Assembly (NCBI GenBank): GCA_002471225.1
Contig: DKPO01000011.1
Coordinates: forward strand, 21,624 to 75,246
Length of the DNA stretch: 53,623 bases
DNA from: Porphyromonadaceae bacterium UBA7332
Lineage (GTDB): Bacteria; Bacteroidota; Bacteroidia; Bacteroidales; UBA7332
Direction: 5' to 3'
Below are positions 25,297-34,971 of this stretch, in pieces. The stretch's first letter is position 1. Each line of letters opens with the position of its first letter. Under the pieces are notes generated by a model. It had not been told where the DNA came from, did no database searches, and saw only the letters and a program-made list of their open reading frames with translations. The translations under genes were made by a program, and so were the position numbers.

Positions 25297-27306
25297 ATGC
25301 AGATCAAACTCATTCAATCAGATTTCTGGCTCGAGCCTTACCGATCAGTTATTGAAAAGAGAATTTCATATTTTGAGAAGAAAGAAGCTGAACTTACCCA
25401 AAACGGACTCATTAAGTTATCCGATTTTGCTACTGGCTATTTATACTATGGTCTACATCGGAATGGAAACAAATGGGTTTTCCGCGAATGGGCACCTAAT
25501 GCAACGCAAATATACCTGATTGGCTCTTTTAATAATTGGGAAGAAAGACAAGACTTTTCTTTTCAATCAATTGGTAATGGAAACTGGGAATTAGTTCTTG
25601 ATTCCGAGATGCTTCATCATTTGGATTTCTATAAATTAAAGATTCATTGGCAAAACGGCTCCGGCGAAAGAATACCTGCCTATGCTAAGAGAGTCGTACA
25701 AGATCCGCAGACTTTTTTGTTTTCAGCTCAAGTATGGGAGCCTGAACAACCTTATGAATTCAAAAGTAAACGCAAAGGATTAAATAAAACTCTGCTAATT
25801 TATGAATGCCATATTGGAATGGCTCAGGAAGAAGCAAAGGTAGGCAGCTATACGGAATTCAAAGATCTTATTCTCCCAAGAATAGTTGCTGAAGGATATA
25901 ATGCGATTCAGATAATGGCTATTCAGGAACATCCGTATTATGGATCTTTTGGTTATCATGTTTCTAACTTTTTTGCGTGCGCATCCAGATTTGGTACACC
26001 TGATGAATTAAAAGCTTTGATTGATGAGGCTCATCGTTTAGGCTTATTAGTCATTATGGATATCGTCCACTCCCACTCTGTTAAAAACGAAAATGAGGGA
26101 CTTGCCAAATTAGATGGTTCGATGCACCAATACTTTCATTCTGATCACAGACGTGAACATCCGGCCTGGGACTCATTATGCTTTGATTATGGTAGAAATG
26201 AAGTAATCCATTTCCTTCTTTCGAATTGTAAATTCTGGTTAGATGAGTATCAATTCGACGGATTCCGCTTCGATGGTGTAACCTCTATGCTGTATTATAA
26301 CCACGGATTAGGTCAGGCATTCACCAGTTACGATGATTATTTTAATGAGGGGATTGATATAGATGCACTGACTTATCTCACATTAGCCAATAAATTAATT
26401 CATGAAGTCCGCACTGAATCTGTTACGATAGCAGAAGAAATGAGCGGATATCCGGGGTTAGCTTTCCCTGTTAATGACGGAGGTGTCGGTTTTGATTTTA
26501 GAATGGCTATGGGTATTCCAGATTTCTGGATTAAGATTATCAAAGAGCAAACGGATGAAAACTGGAACGTATCATCTATATTTTATGAGCTGACCAACTA
26601 CAGAAAGGATGAAAAAATTGTTTCCTATGCAGAAAGTCATGACCAGGCTCTTGTCGGAGACAAAACAATTATATTCAGACTTATGGATGCAGATATGTAT
26701 TCGGGAATGTCAATTTTCAATCCCCAGAATCTAAATGTAGACAGAGGTATTGCTTTACATAAAATCATACGACTGCTTACGTCTTCTACAACCAATGGAG
26801 CATATCTTAATTTTATGGGTAATGAATTCGGACATCCGGAATGGATAGATTTCCCCCGTCCGGGTAATAACTGGAGCCATCATTATGCTAGACGTCAATG
26901 GTCTTTAATGGATGATCACGATCTAAAGTATAAGTTTTTGGCCAAATTCGATAAGGATATGCTCGAAATCATTAAACCTAAAGGTTTTGCAAATTCCGAA
27001 ATCAAAAAATTATGGAGTAAAGAAGATGACCAAATATTGGCTTTTCAGCGAAAAGATCTGATTTTCATCTTCAACCTCAGCCCAACCAAATCTTATACTG
27101 ATTATGGCATTTTAGTACCCCGAGGATCTTACGGAATCGTTCTTGATTCAGATGAATCTGAGTATGGAGGATTTGAACGAATAAAAAAAGACAATACTTA
27201 TTTTACTCATTTTGATCCATTATATAAACGATATCGTAAAGAGTGGTTAAAATTATATTTACCAACACGTACCGCTATCGTTTTAAAGAAGCGAAAAGAG
27301 AAATGA
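25297..27306 (+). CDS. glgB: 1,4-alpha-glucan branching enzyme (GH13_8-like)
   Basis: Predicted 669-residue cytoplasmic enzyme that makes alpha-1,6 branches in glycogen. It has an N-terminal CBM48 domain (about 45-145, YLIGSFNNWEE) and a GH13 TIM barrel with catalytic Asp326 in DGFRFDGVTSM, Glu380 in TIAEEMSGYP, and transition-state Asp449 in YAESHDQ. The C-terminal beta domain reaches the end. The motif set and length resemble the eukaryote-like GH13_8 group that is common in Bacteroidota, rather than E. coli GlgB. It stands alone, between two terminators, with no glycogen synthase next to it. Confidence 0.93.
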   Translation: MQIKLIQSDFWLEPYRSVIEKRISYFEKKEAELTQNGLIKLSDFATGYLYYGLHRNGNKWVFREWAPNATQIYLIGSFNNWEERQDFSFQSIGNGNWELVLDSEMLHHLDFYKLKIHWQNGSGERIPAYAKRVVQDPQTFLFSAQVWEPEQPYEFKSKRKGLNKTLLIYECHIGMAQEEAKVGSYTEFKDLILPRIVAEGYNAIQIMAIQEHPYYGSFGYHVSNFFACASRFGTPDELKALIDEAHRLGLLVIMDIVHSHSVKNENEGLAKLDGSMHQYFHSDHRREHPAWDSLCFDYGRNEVIHFLLSNCKFWLDEYQFDGFRFDGVTSMLYYNHGLGQAFTSYDDYFNEGIDIDALTYLTLANKLIHEVRTESVTIAEEMSGYPGLAFPVNDGGVGFDFRMAMGIPDFWIKIIKEQTDENWNVSSIFYELTNYRKDEKIVSYAESHDQALVGDKTIIFRLMDADMYSGMSIFNPQNLNVDRGIALHKIIRLLTSSTTNGAYLNFMGNEFGHPEWIDFPRPGNNWSHHYARRQWSLMDDHDLKYKFLAKFDKDMLEIIKPKGFANSEIKKLWSKEDDQILAFQRKDLIFIFNLSPTKSYTDYGILVPRGSYGIVLDSDESEYGGFERIKKDNTYFTHFDPLYKRYRKEWLKLYLPTRTAIVLKKRKEK

Positions 27307-27348
27307 AAAAGAGACTGCCTTCACATCAGAGGGCAGTCTCTTTTTTTT
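27306..27348. terminator. Bidirectional terminator between branching enzyme and beta-galactosidase
   Basis: GAGACTGCC (27311-27319) pairs with GGCAGTCTC (27332-27340), and the stem is extended by an A-run on the left and a T-run on the right. The T-runs on both strands let it end both convergent genes. It overlaps the final base of the branching enzyme frame. Confidence 0.85.
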
Positions 27349-27349
27349 A

Positions 27350-30300
27350 TCACTTCTTCCGAATCGGAGTTAACACAAAATTAAACTCATAATCCTTATA
27401 AGGCAATCTGTATTGCTCTAACGGAAGTGATCCCCAACTATCGATTGAGCCCAATCCCATTTGCAATTTATCAAATGATACCACTGTATATTTTCGTGGA
27501 TTCAACTCACCAGAGTGGCGTTGATCTTTATTTTTACCATCATCTAAATCACTCTGCTCATAATTCAAAGCAGAAGCATAGAACGACGAATCAGACTGAA
27601 TCATAAGACCTCGTCCATCCAGATCCGTTACTTTCCACCATCTCACATCTGATTTAGTTCCCGATTCCTGCGGACGAATGTAATTATAGTATTGATCCGA
27701 CACCTTTTGTTTATACAAACCGATACGCTCTGAGCTCTTACGATCTACATAGTTTTCCACCGGACCTCTACCGTAATATTCAATTCTGTCAAACTTCTCA
27801 GGCATTGTCATTTGCATGCCAAAACGGAATAAATCGGGCATTTTCTCTTTACCCTCGGTCACATCAAGCTTCTCTGTAATTTTAATCTGACCATCACTGT
27901 TCATTAAATAGGTCATATATAAAGTCGCATCCAGCTCCGGTAAACTATATACTGTTTTCACTAATGCATTTTCCCCTTCAGGTTGAACATCAAATGAGGT
28001 CAGCTTCATTGTCGGATTTTTCCACAACTCATAGCGATTTTGTAATCCAGCTCCCATATCATTATCAGTTGGAGCGCGCCAGAAGTTTGGTCTTAAATAC
28101 GAGTCATCCTTCAAAAGAGACATGCCATCCATGTCTATAAACTCAATCCATCCCGTATGCTTATTAAACATTACCGAATGATCTCCCGCAGTTAACTCAA
28201 CATGAGCCAGATCCTGATAAATTGTTACAGGTTGGCTCTGATTAATACTCTTAACATAAGCTGAGTAAGGAATAACCTCCATTTGCTCCTGAGCTACAGT
28301 GTAGCCAGCCGGCAACAGGTTTTCTCCGCGTTTCAACTTGTAATCCACATTCAAAAGTACTTCTGCATTTTCCGGGATATCAGAAATATTATATGGTAAT
28401 TTCACCATTGCTTTTACTTGTGGCTGTATATCGAGATCATTAATTACACCTTGTTCGACAGCTAATCCATCAACCATCAAAGTCCACTCCATCCGATAAT
28501 TATTCAGATTATTAAAGAAGTTTTCATTATAAACCTCAATCTTTCCATCTTTTAAATCGACAGGTGAAGTCCAGATACTCTGATACATTTTGCGTGTCTC
28601 ATACATGTGCGGATTTAATTCTCTATCAGGCGATATTAATCCATTGTTATTGAAGTTATTATCAGATCCTAAATAACGACCATAATCCCCTCCATAAGTA
28701 TATATCATCTTACCATCTTCTGTATAATCTCTTAATGCCTGATCAACAAAATCCCAAATGAAGCCACCTTGCAGATTCGGATATTTACGAATAATATCCC
28801 AATACTCTTTTAAGTTACCCATAGAATTACCCATTGCATGAGCATACTCACACTGAATCAATGGACGTTGCTGCTGAGATTCTCCATACTGAATCATTCC
28901 ATTTGGCGAATAATACATAGGACAAAACACATCTGTATGTCTGTTTGTACCGGCTCTTTCATATTGTACCGGACGAGTTGTATCATAATTTTTGATCCAG
29001 TCATAGCAAGCCTCAAAGTTCGGTCCGTCACCTGCTTCATTTCCTAATGACCAGAAAATAATAGACGGATGATTCTTAAACTTCTGAACCATGCGCTGAT
29101 TTCGCTCTAAATGAGCTTTTTTATATTCGGGAACTTTAGCTAATGTTGCATCACCATAACCCATTCCATGAGATTCGAGATTTGCTTCACAAATTACATA
29201 TAAACCATACTGGTCACACAACTCATACCAATAAGGATCATCAGGATAATGACACGTACGAACTGCATTGATATTATTTTCTTTCATGATACGTACATCT
29301 TCCAGCATACGTTCTCTTGAAACTACATACCCTGTCAAAGGATCTAACTCATGTCTGTTTGCCCCTTTAAACAAGACCGGTTGACCATTTACTAAAATTT
29401 GCCCGTTTTTCGTATCTTGTTCTATTTTTCTAAAGCCAACAGGTTGAGCAATCACCTCAACGACTTTTCCATTTGGCGTTAGTTGCTCAATTTCCAATGA
29501 ATATAAATATGGGGTTTCTGCACTCCATTTCTCCGGATTATCTATTTCCATTGTAGATGTAAGATTCTTACCATTTATCTTTATGGATTGAGCCTTTACC
29601 GTTTCCCCATTTTTATTCTTAAGAGACAAGTTAACTGTTCCGGCTGTAGCTTTATTTAAAGTCAGATCTACATTCAGTTTCGCATTTTTATATTGTCCGT
29701 CTAAATCCGTTACGACACGTATGTCATCAATATGACTCTGGGCACGTGCATAGAGATAAACATCACGTCCTATTCCGGAAAATCTCCAAAAATCCTGATC
29801 TTCCAGATAAGATCCGTCACACCAACGGAAAACTTGCATAGCAATAAGATTTTTACCGGGTTTTATATAGCGCGTAATATTAAATTCAGCAGCCATTTTA
29901 CTATCTTCGCTATATCCCACAAACGCTCCGTTTACCCAAACATACACATTAGAAGTTGCGGATCCTATATTAAGAAAAACCTCCTCCCCTTTCCAATCGG
30001 CAGGAATATCTACTTCTTTACGATATGAGCCTACATAATTATTTCGCTCTTCAACCAAAGGAGGATTATTTTTAAATTGATTTGCCCATGCATATCCTAC
30101 ATTTTTATATACAGGATCACCGTATCCATTTAATTCCCAAAGTCCGGGAACTGAAAAGTCAACCCAATTCTTATCATCAAAAGAGGTTTTATAAAAATCT
30201 ACCGGACGAAGATTTGCATCTTTCACCCAATTAAATTTCCATTTCCCATTTAACGAGATGTAATTACGGCTATCTTTTACATTATTTTTTAATCCTGATT

Positions 30301-30436
30301 TATCCGGATATGCAAAAAAAGCAGAGGATGTGTTTTTTCTGTTAATCTGATTCACTTGTGGATCCAACCACTCTTTGCTCTGAGCACTGGACATTAAAGA
30401 GATTCCGGCGAATCCCATAACTAGTATTTTTCTCAT
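27350..30436 (-). CDS. GH2 beta-galactosidase, exported
   Basis: Predicted 1028-residue LacZ-type enzyme with a Sec signal (about 1-18, ends SSAQS), so it is probably periplasmic, unlike E. coli LacZ. Domain order: galactose-binding jelly roll (about 30-230), Ig-like domain (about 235-340), TIM barrel (about 345-640), a further Ig-like domain, and the C-terminal beta-galactosidase small chain (about 750-1025). The catalytic acid/base is Glu467 in WSLGNEAGDG and the nucleophile is Glu530 in LIQCEYAHAMGNS. It hydrolyses terminal beta-galactosides. It is monocistronic. The promoter is unclear; the best -7-like site near 30467-30474 has one mismatch. Confidence 0.95.
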   Translation of the reverse strand: MRKILVMGFAGISLMSSAQSKEWLDPQVNQINRKNTSSAFFAYPDKSGLKNNVKDSRNYISLNGKWKFNWVKDANLRPVDFYKTSFDDKNWVDFSVPGLWELNGYGDPVYKNVGYAWANQFKNNPPLVEERNNYVGSYRKEVDIPADWKGEEVFLNIGSATSNVYVWVNGAFVGYSEDSKMAAEFNITRYIKPGKNLIAMQVFRWCDGSYLEDQDFWRFSGIGRDVYLYARAQSHIDDIRVVTDLDGQYKNAKLNVDLTLNKATAGTVNLSLKNKNGETVKAQSIKINGKNLTSTMEIDNPEKWSAETPYLYSLEIEQLTPNGKVVEVIAQPVGFRKIEQDTKNGQILVNGQPVLFKGANRHELDPLTGYVVSRERMLEDVRIMKENNINAVRTCHYPDDPYWYELCDQYGLYVICEANLESHGMGYGDATLAKVPEYKKAHLERNQRMVQKFKNHPSIIFWSLGNEAGDGPNFEACYDWIKNYDTTRPVQYERAGTNRHTDVFCPMYYSPNGMIQYGESQQQRPLIQCEYAHAMGNSMGNLKEYWDIIRKYPNLQGGFIWDFVDQALRDYTEDGKMIYTYGGDYGRYLGSDNNFNNNGLISPDRELNPHMYETRKMYQSIWTSPVDLKDGKIEVYNENFFNNLNNYRMEWTLMVDGLAVEQGVINDLDIQPQVKAMVKLPYNISDIPENAEVLLNVDYKLKRGENLLPAGYTVAQEQMEVIPYSAYVKSINQSQPVTIYQDLAHVELTAGDHSVMFNKHTGWIEFIDMDGMSLLKDDSYLRPNFWRAPTDNDMGAGLQNRYELWKNPTMKLTSFDVQPEGENALVKTVYSLPELDATLYMTYLMNSDGQIKITEKLDVTEGKEKMPDLFRFGMQMTMPEKFDRIEYYGRGPVENYVDRKSSERIGLYKQKVSDQYYNYIRPQESGTKSDVRWWKVTDLDGRGLMIQSDSSFYASALNYEQSDLDDGKNKDQRHSGELNPRKYTVVSFDKLQMGLGSIDSWGSLPLEQYRLPYKDYEFNFVLTPIRKK

Positions 30437-30556
30437 AAGGTTCTGTGTTTGATTTTAAAGTTGCCGCTAAAATACAATTTATCCTTGATTATAAAAAAGT
30501 TTCTTATCAAATAAAAAATTGTTAATTAAATAATTACATCTATTCCTTATTAGCTA

Positions 30557-30564
30557 TATATTTG
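30557..30564 (+). promoter_or_regulatory. Likely -7 element of the thioesterase/dprA operon
   Basis: TATATTTG, a perfect TAnnTTTG, about 31 bases before the ATG at 30595. The -33 region is not recognisable. It lies in the divergent gap shared with the beta-galactosidase gene. Confidence 0.5.
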
Positions 30565-30594
30565 TGTGCTAATAATAATTATAACTGATAAAAA

Positions 30595-31023
30595 ATGGAA
30601 CCATATATCTTCGAACTTCGTTTTAAAGTAAGAGACTATGAATGTGATATGCAAGGAATCGTAAACAATTCTGTTTATCAAAATTATTTTGAACATACAC
30701 GCCATGAGTATATGGCAAGCAGAGGAGTCAATTTCGCAGATTTATTTCCTAAAGGGATTGTTCCTGTTGTAGCACGCATAACCATTGACTTTAAGAACTC
30801 ATTACGTAGTGGGGATACTTTCACATCCCGTCTTTATGTAAAAAAAGATGGTGTTAAATTCACGTTTTTTCAAGCTCTGTACAGAGATAGTGATGATAAA
30901 TTATGTATTAAAGCAAAAGTTGATACTGTCTGCGTTATCAACGGCAGATTAACTAAGGGTGAATATTTTGATGAACTATTTAAGAACGATTTGCAAAATC
31001 AATTGATTGATCCTAAAATATAA
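30595..31023 (+). CDS. Acyl-CoA thioesterase, hot-dog fold (YbgC/4HBT type)
   Basis: Predicted 142-residue hot-dog-fold protein. The pattern VRDYECDMQGIVNNSVYQNYFEHTRHEYM is the YbgC/4-hydroxybenzoyl-CoA thioesterase signature; in most family members the residue before the Gly-Ile/Val is Asp or His of the active site, here within CDMQG. It would hydrolyse short- or medium-chain acyl-CoA. Its start lies about 31 bases after the -7 element, and it is followed by dprA after 33 bases, so the two are probably cotranscribed. Confidence 0.88.
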   Translation: MEPYIFELRFKVRDYECDMQGIVNNSVYQNYFEHTRHEYMASRGVNFADLFPKGIVPVVARITIDFKNSLRSGDTFTSRLYVKKDGVKFTFFQALYRDSDDKLCIKAKVDTVCVINGRLTKGEYFDELFKNDLQNQLIDPKI

Positions 31024-31056
31024 TACATAAAATTACTGTAAACTGAATCTACCACC

Positions 31057-32157
31057 ATGAAAGATGATCTGATATATCAAATTGCCCTTACTCAAGTTAA
31101 AGGAGTCGGCTCTATATTATCCAAGCAGCTTGAGAAACAAACCGGGTCAGCGAAAGCAATATTTGAATTAAACGCAAAAGACAGACGGGAGTTAATCGGA
31201 GTAAGCGAAAGTTTAGCTAAAGCTTTCGACGATAAAGACGCCTTAGTCAGGGCTGAACAAGAATTAGCGTTTATTGAAAAGCATCATATAACACCATTGT
31301 TTTATAGAGATGATGAATACCCTCAAATGCTGAAACATTGCTCCGATGCACCATTCCTTCTTTTTTTTAAAGGAGATAAACAGGCACTAAAACTACCGTC
31401 GATTGCAGTTATCGGAACCCGAAAGGCTTCTGTTTATGGACGGGATATTTGTTCTGATATCGCATCTGACATTCAGGCACAGCATATTTCTGTCAATATA
31501 GTCAGCGGACTCGCCTATGGCATAGATATTGCTATTCATAAATCATGCATTGATAACAGAATTTCTACAATTGGAGTATTAGCCCATGGTTTGGATCGAA
31601 TCTATCCAGATCAGCACAGGCAAACTGCAATAGAAATGCTGGAGACAGGTGGTTTACTAACTGAATTCTTAAGTCATACGAGGCCCGATAAGCAAAACTT
31701 CATTTTACGTAACCGAATTGTTGCAGGAATGACTGCAGGAACAATTGTCGTAGAATCTGCCGCAAAAGGAGGAGCCTTAATTACGGCCTCCATGGCTCGC
31801 AATTATCAAAGAAAAGTATTTGCCTATCCCGGCAAGGTTGGTGACATTCAATCCGAAGGTTGTAATACACTGATACGCGATAAACATGCTGAACTTATAA
31901 CCAATATCAGTCAGGTTTTTGAGACTTTGGGATGGAGTATACAACAAAAAAAAGAAGTTCAGCAAAGACTTCCGTTCGATCTCTCAGAAGTTGACGAAAG
32001 CATTTTAAGTTTACTGAGTGAATCTCCATGTCATATAGACACGATCGCTCAAAATCTTTCAATGCCGATTTTCCAATTATCTCCTTTACTCCTTGATCTG
32101 GAATTTAAAGGAATGGTTCAAGTATTTCCGGGAAATTATTATAGACGCCGGATATAG
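31057..32157 (+). CDS. dprA: DNA-processing protein A
   Basis: Predicted 366-residue DprA/Smf protein that binds single-stranded DNA and loads RecA during natural transformation. An N-terminal helix-hairpin-helix-like region (VKGVGSILSKQLEKQ) is followed by the Rossmann core: IAVIGTRKASVYGRDI, IVSGLAYGIDIAIH and GVLAHGLDRIYP. Then come RNRIVAGMT and KGGALITASMA. A winged-helix C-terminal domain covers about 300-366. It is present in many bacteria not known to be competent. It is followed by a TPR gene after 25 bases. Confidence 0.95.
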   Translation: MKDDLIYQIALTQVKGVGSILSKQLEKQTGSAKAIFELNAKDRRELIGVSESLAKAFDDKDALVRAEQELAFIEKHHITPLFYRDDEYPQMLKHCSDAPFLLFFKGDKQALKLPSIAVIGTRKASVYGRDICSDIASDIQAQHISVNIVSGLAYGIDIAIHKSCIDNRISTIGVLAHGLDRIYPDQHRQTAIEMLETGGLLTEFLSHTRPDKQNFILRNRIVAGMTAGTIVVESAAKGGALITASMARNYQRKVFAYPGKVGDIQSEGCNTLIRDKHAELITNISQVFETLGWSIQQKKEVQQRLPFDLSEVDESILSLLSESPCHIDTIAQNLSMPIFQLSPLLLDLEFKGMVQVFPGNYYRRRI

Positions 32158-32182
32158 ACTCAAAATAAAAAAGAGAAAAAAT

Positions 32183-34579
32183 ATGGATTTAGATAAGTAT
32201 TACATCGAAGAAGAGAATCTTGTTGACATATTCAAAAAAGAAGATGCAAGTCTGCCTCATACAAGGCATGAGACAATCTATGAGTGGGTATCCGGATACC
32301 AGATTTTTGATGCTATCCAGGAATTAAAATATTCACTTCAGACGAATCGTCTGCACCAATACAGAAATAATTTTGAGCAGATAGAATCTGTATATACAAC
32401 CATGCTCAAATATATGGCTGAAGGTATAAAAGACCCTGAGCAAGAAAAATTACGCCGAAAACTTATCAAACAAATTCTGGAGCTTAATGATTTACAAGCA
32501 TTCACTGCATTAAAAGATAAATCGCGTAATTACTTTTTTGTCAGATACAGATATCTGGTCGATAACTACAGACGTAAAAGTGGTAAAGAAATGGAAACAT
32601 TCTTTGCTGATACCTTCGAATCTTTGCAATCACACAAAGAGCAAATCACGTTAATGGAGCAAACAGATACTCCGGATGAGTTTCAAAAAAATGCATTAAT
32701 AGCTCTCTATAAACAATATGAAGATGAATTATCTTCTTTATTTGAAGGGATATGGCTGACATTACACAATAAGGATGCAGATCAATATTATCAACTCATA
32801 TTGAGTAATACTTTTATGAGCGATTCAGATAAAGCTTTGTTAATTTCTGCTTTTACACTTTCTTTGACTTCTTATTTCGAAGAACGTAAAGCTTTAATTC
32901 TATTTAAAGCTGCACAAAGCAATAATGCTGAAATACGTATACGCGCTTTAGTTGGCATTATTCTAATGTCAGTGAAACATGAGCGTATATTCCCGCTTTT
33001 TCCAAATGTCATAGATGCTTTTAATTCAATGATGGAAAATCAGTCATTAAAAACGGAGCTTTTTGATATTATGGCTGAGTTCTATCGTGCTTTAGACACA
33101 AATGAAATCAATCGTAAAATGATGGAAGATATTCTTCCTACTATGTCTAAACTTGCAAATGACGCAAAATCCGTATCGAAGCAAAATCCGGAAGATCTGG
33201 GACTAAATCCGGAATGGCAGGAATCTATGGACAAAAGTGGACTGACCGACAAATTAATGGAGATTAATCAACTACAAAGTGAGGGAGCAGATGTCTTTTT
33301 CTCTACATTTCTGGGCTTAAAAGCATTCCCATTCTTCAATAATTTAAACAACTGGTTTTTGCCTTTTAACAAAGACCATTCAACAATTAAGCAAGTTTTC
33401 AAGAATAGTTCCGGAAAATCTGAAACCACCATTTTATCAATGGTTTCAGCATCCGTATCTTTATGTGATTCAGATAAATATTCTTTTTGCATCAGTTTGG
33501 AACAAATGCCTGAATCGCAAAGAGAAATTCTGGCACAACAATTTACCGGTAGTTCTGATGAAATGATCCAGGACGAACTAAAAGAAAGTTTGTTGAAAGA
33601 TGCTAAAAAACCAAAGTTAATTGCCAAACAATATATACAAGATCTGTATCGGTTCTACAAACTGCATCCTCAACACGCTTCCTTTATGAATCCGTTTGAT
33701 CTGACGTTTATCGGTTATGACAATGAATATTTAGAGCAAATTATATTCTCGCCGGAATATCTGGACTCGCTAAGTAATTATTTCCTGAATAAGAAACACT
33801 ATAAACAGGCTCTTGCACTATTCAGTCATAAACTTGCTACAGAAGGACCAACAGCAGAATTATATCAAAAAATCGGTTTCTGCGAAGCTAAATCACATGA
33901 CAACGATGCTGCAATTGAGTATTATAAGAAAGCTGACTTATTAGATTCACAAAATATCTGGACAATGCGTAGGATTATTGAAATCCTTAAATTTGAAAGT
34001 TGGGGGTTTGAACCAATTGACTATAACCAGATTCTTCATTATTGTGATCGCATTCTGGAAATTGAACCGGATAATATACCTACATGTCTGGATAAGGCAA
34101 ATTTCCTGAATAAAGCGAATAAGCCGGAAGAAGCTTTAAAGATATATTTCAAAGTAAATTATCTGAAGCCAGAGAATCTTACTGCTATCAGAGGTATCGC
34201 ATGGAGCTATTTATTAATGAACAAAATTGACCTTGCGAAAAAATATATTATTCCGCTTTTACCGAATAGCAAGAATTATAATGATTATGCAAATTTAGGA
34301 CATTGCTATTTAGCTGAAGATAATATTAAAGAAGCTCTCAACTATTATGTAGAGGCTACTGAGATAGCCATCAAATATAGTCCCGACGCATGTGATATTG
34401 CAAGTTTAGTCAATGATGACAGAGAACTTTTGAAAAAGCTGAATATTCCTGAGAGTTTAATTAATACTCTCTCGGATCTCATTAATTATTTACATGGAGA
34501 AAAATATGATGATGATGACTATGATGACGATGATGATTGGGATGATGGTTTGGATCAGGATTCTTCTACTCAACATTAG
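32183..34579 (+). CDS. Large cytoplasmic TPR protein with acidic tail
   Basis: Predicted 798-residue protein without signal peptide or membrane segments. The N-terminal 550 residues are helical with no family recognised. TPR repeats are clear from about 555 to 760 (YFLNKKHYKQALALFSHKLATEG, IGFCEAKSHDNDAAIEYYKKA, NKPEEALKIYFKV). The last 25 residues are almost all Asp with Trp and Tyr (DDDDYDDDDDWDDGLDQD). The ATG at 32183 is chosen since the longer frame to 32093 would use TTG inside dprA. A scaffold or nucleic-acid- or chaperone-associated role fits an acidic tail, but function is unknown. It is probably cotranscribed with dprA. Confidence 0.85.
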   Translation: MDLDKYYIEEENLVDIFKKEDASLPHTRHETIYEWVSGYQIFDAIQELKYSLQTNRLHQYRNNFEQIESVYTTMLKYMAEGIKDPEQEKLRRKLIKQILELNDLQAFTALKDKSRNYFFVRYRYLVDNYRRKSGKEMETFFADTFESLQSHKEQITLMEQTDTPDEFQKNALIALYKQYEDELSSLFEGIWLTLHNKDADQYYQLILSNTFMSDSDKALLISAFTLSLTSYFEERKALILFKAAQSNNAEIRIRALVGIILMSVKHERIFPLFPNVIDAFNSMMENQSLKTELFDIMAEFYRALDTNEINRKMMEDILPTMSKLANDAKSVSKQNPEDLGLNPEWQESMDKSGLTDKLMEINQLQSEGADVFFSTFLGLKAFPFFNNLNNWFLPFNKDHSTIKQVFKNSSGKSETTILSMVSASVSLCDSDKYSFCISLEQMPESQREILAQQFTGSSDEMIQDELKESLLKDAKKPKLIAKQYIQDLYRFYKLHPQHASFMNPFDLTFIGYDNEYLEQIIFSPEYLDSLSNYFLNKKHYKQALALFSHKLATEGPTAELYQKIGFCEAKSHDNDAAIEYYKKADLLDSQNIWTMRRIIEILKFESWGFEPIDYNQILHYCDRILEIEPDNIPTCLDKANFLNKANKPEEALKIYFKVNYLKPENLTAIRGIAWSYLLMNKIDLAKKYIIPLLPNSKNYNDYANLGHCYLAEDNIKEALNYYVEATEIAIKYSPDACDIASLVNDDRELLKKLNIPESLINTLSDLINYLHGEKYDDDDYDDDDDWDDGLDQDSSTQH

Positions 34580-34626
34580 ATAGTAACATTTTTTATCATA
34601 CCCAGTTAATAACTGAATACAAAGAC

Positions 34627-34675
34627 ATTACGATTAAAACTTATTTTATTATAAGTTTTAATCGTAATATTTTTA
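34627..34675 (+). terminator. Strong terminator after the TPR gene
   Basis: The perfect 18-base arms (34627-34644 and 34651-34668, core GATTAAAACTTAT/ATAAGTTTTAATC) enclose a 6-base loop and are followed by ATTTTTAA. It begins 48 bases after the stop. Confidence 0.88.
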
Positions 34676-34684
34676 ATGCAAGGT

Positions 34685-34715
34685 ATTGCAGATTTGAAAA
34701 ATTACCTTACCTTTG
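34685..34715 (+). promoter_or_regulatory. Promoter of tRNA-Arg
   Basis: ATTG (34685-34688), 19 bases, TACCTTTG (34708-34715). Predicted start is near 34722, 27 bases ahead of the mature tRNA. Confidence 0.75.
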
Positions 34716-34748
34716 CACACGTAATCGAAACAATAACGATTCGAAAAC

Positions 34749-34822
34749 GGTTCCGTAGCTCAACTGAATAGAGCATCTGACTACGGATCAGAAGGTTACA
34801 GGTTTGAATCCTGTCGGGATCA
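34749..34822 (+). tRNA. tRNA-Arg (anticodon ACG)
   Basis: A full cloverleaf of 74 bases. The acceptor GGTTCCG pairs with CGGGATC (two G-U pairs). The D arm is GCTC/GAGC, the anticodon stem TCTGA/TCAGA carries the loop CTACGGA (anticodon at 34783-34785), and the T arm is ACAGG/CCTGT with the loop TTTGAAT. The discriminator is A, and CCA is not encoded. It has its own promoter and terminator. tRNA-Arg genes are common integration targets, but no duplicated 3' end was seen in this window. Confidence 0.96.
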
Positions 34823-34823
34823 C

Positions 34824-34859
34824 AAAGAGCTGCATTAAATGATGCGGCTCTTTTTTTTT
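34824..34859 (+). terminator. Terminator of tRNA-Arg
   Basis: AAAGAGC-T-GCAT pairs with ATGC-G-GCTCTTT (a T-G pair inside the stem), and nine T follow. It begins two bases after the mature tRNA end. Confidence 0.85.
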
Positions 34860-34971
34860 CAAAAATCTGAAATCTATACTCATAAGCGGATCAAGCAAAA
34901 AAGTTATTACTGAAAACTATTTAAGAAAAAGATTATCTCCCTGATTTTAATCTTTACCAAAATAATTTACA

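Noticed and set aside
32093..32182. Longer start (TTG) for the TPR protein inside dprA
   Set aside because: It would add residues lying on the dprA end in another frame; the ATG at 32183 follows dprA by 25 bases.
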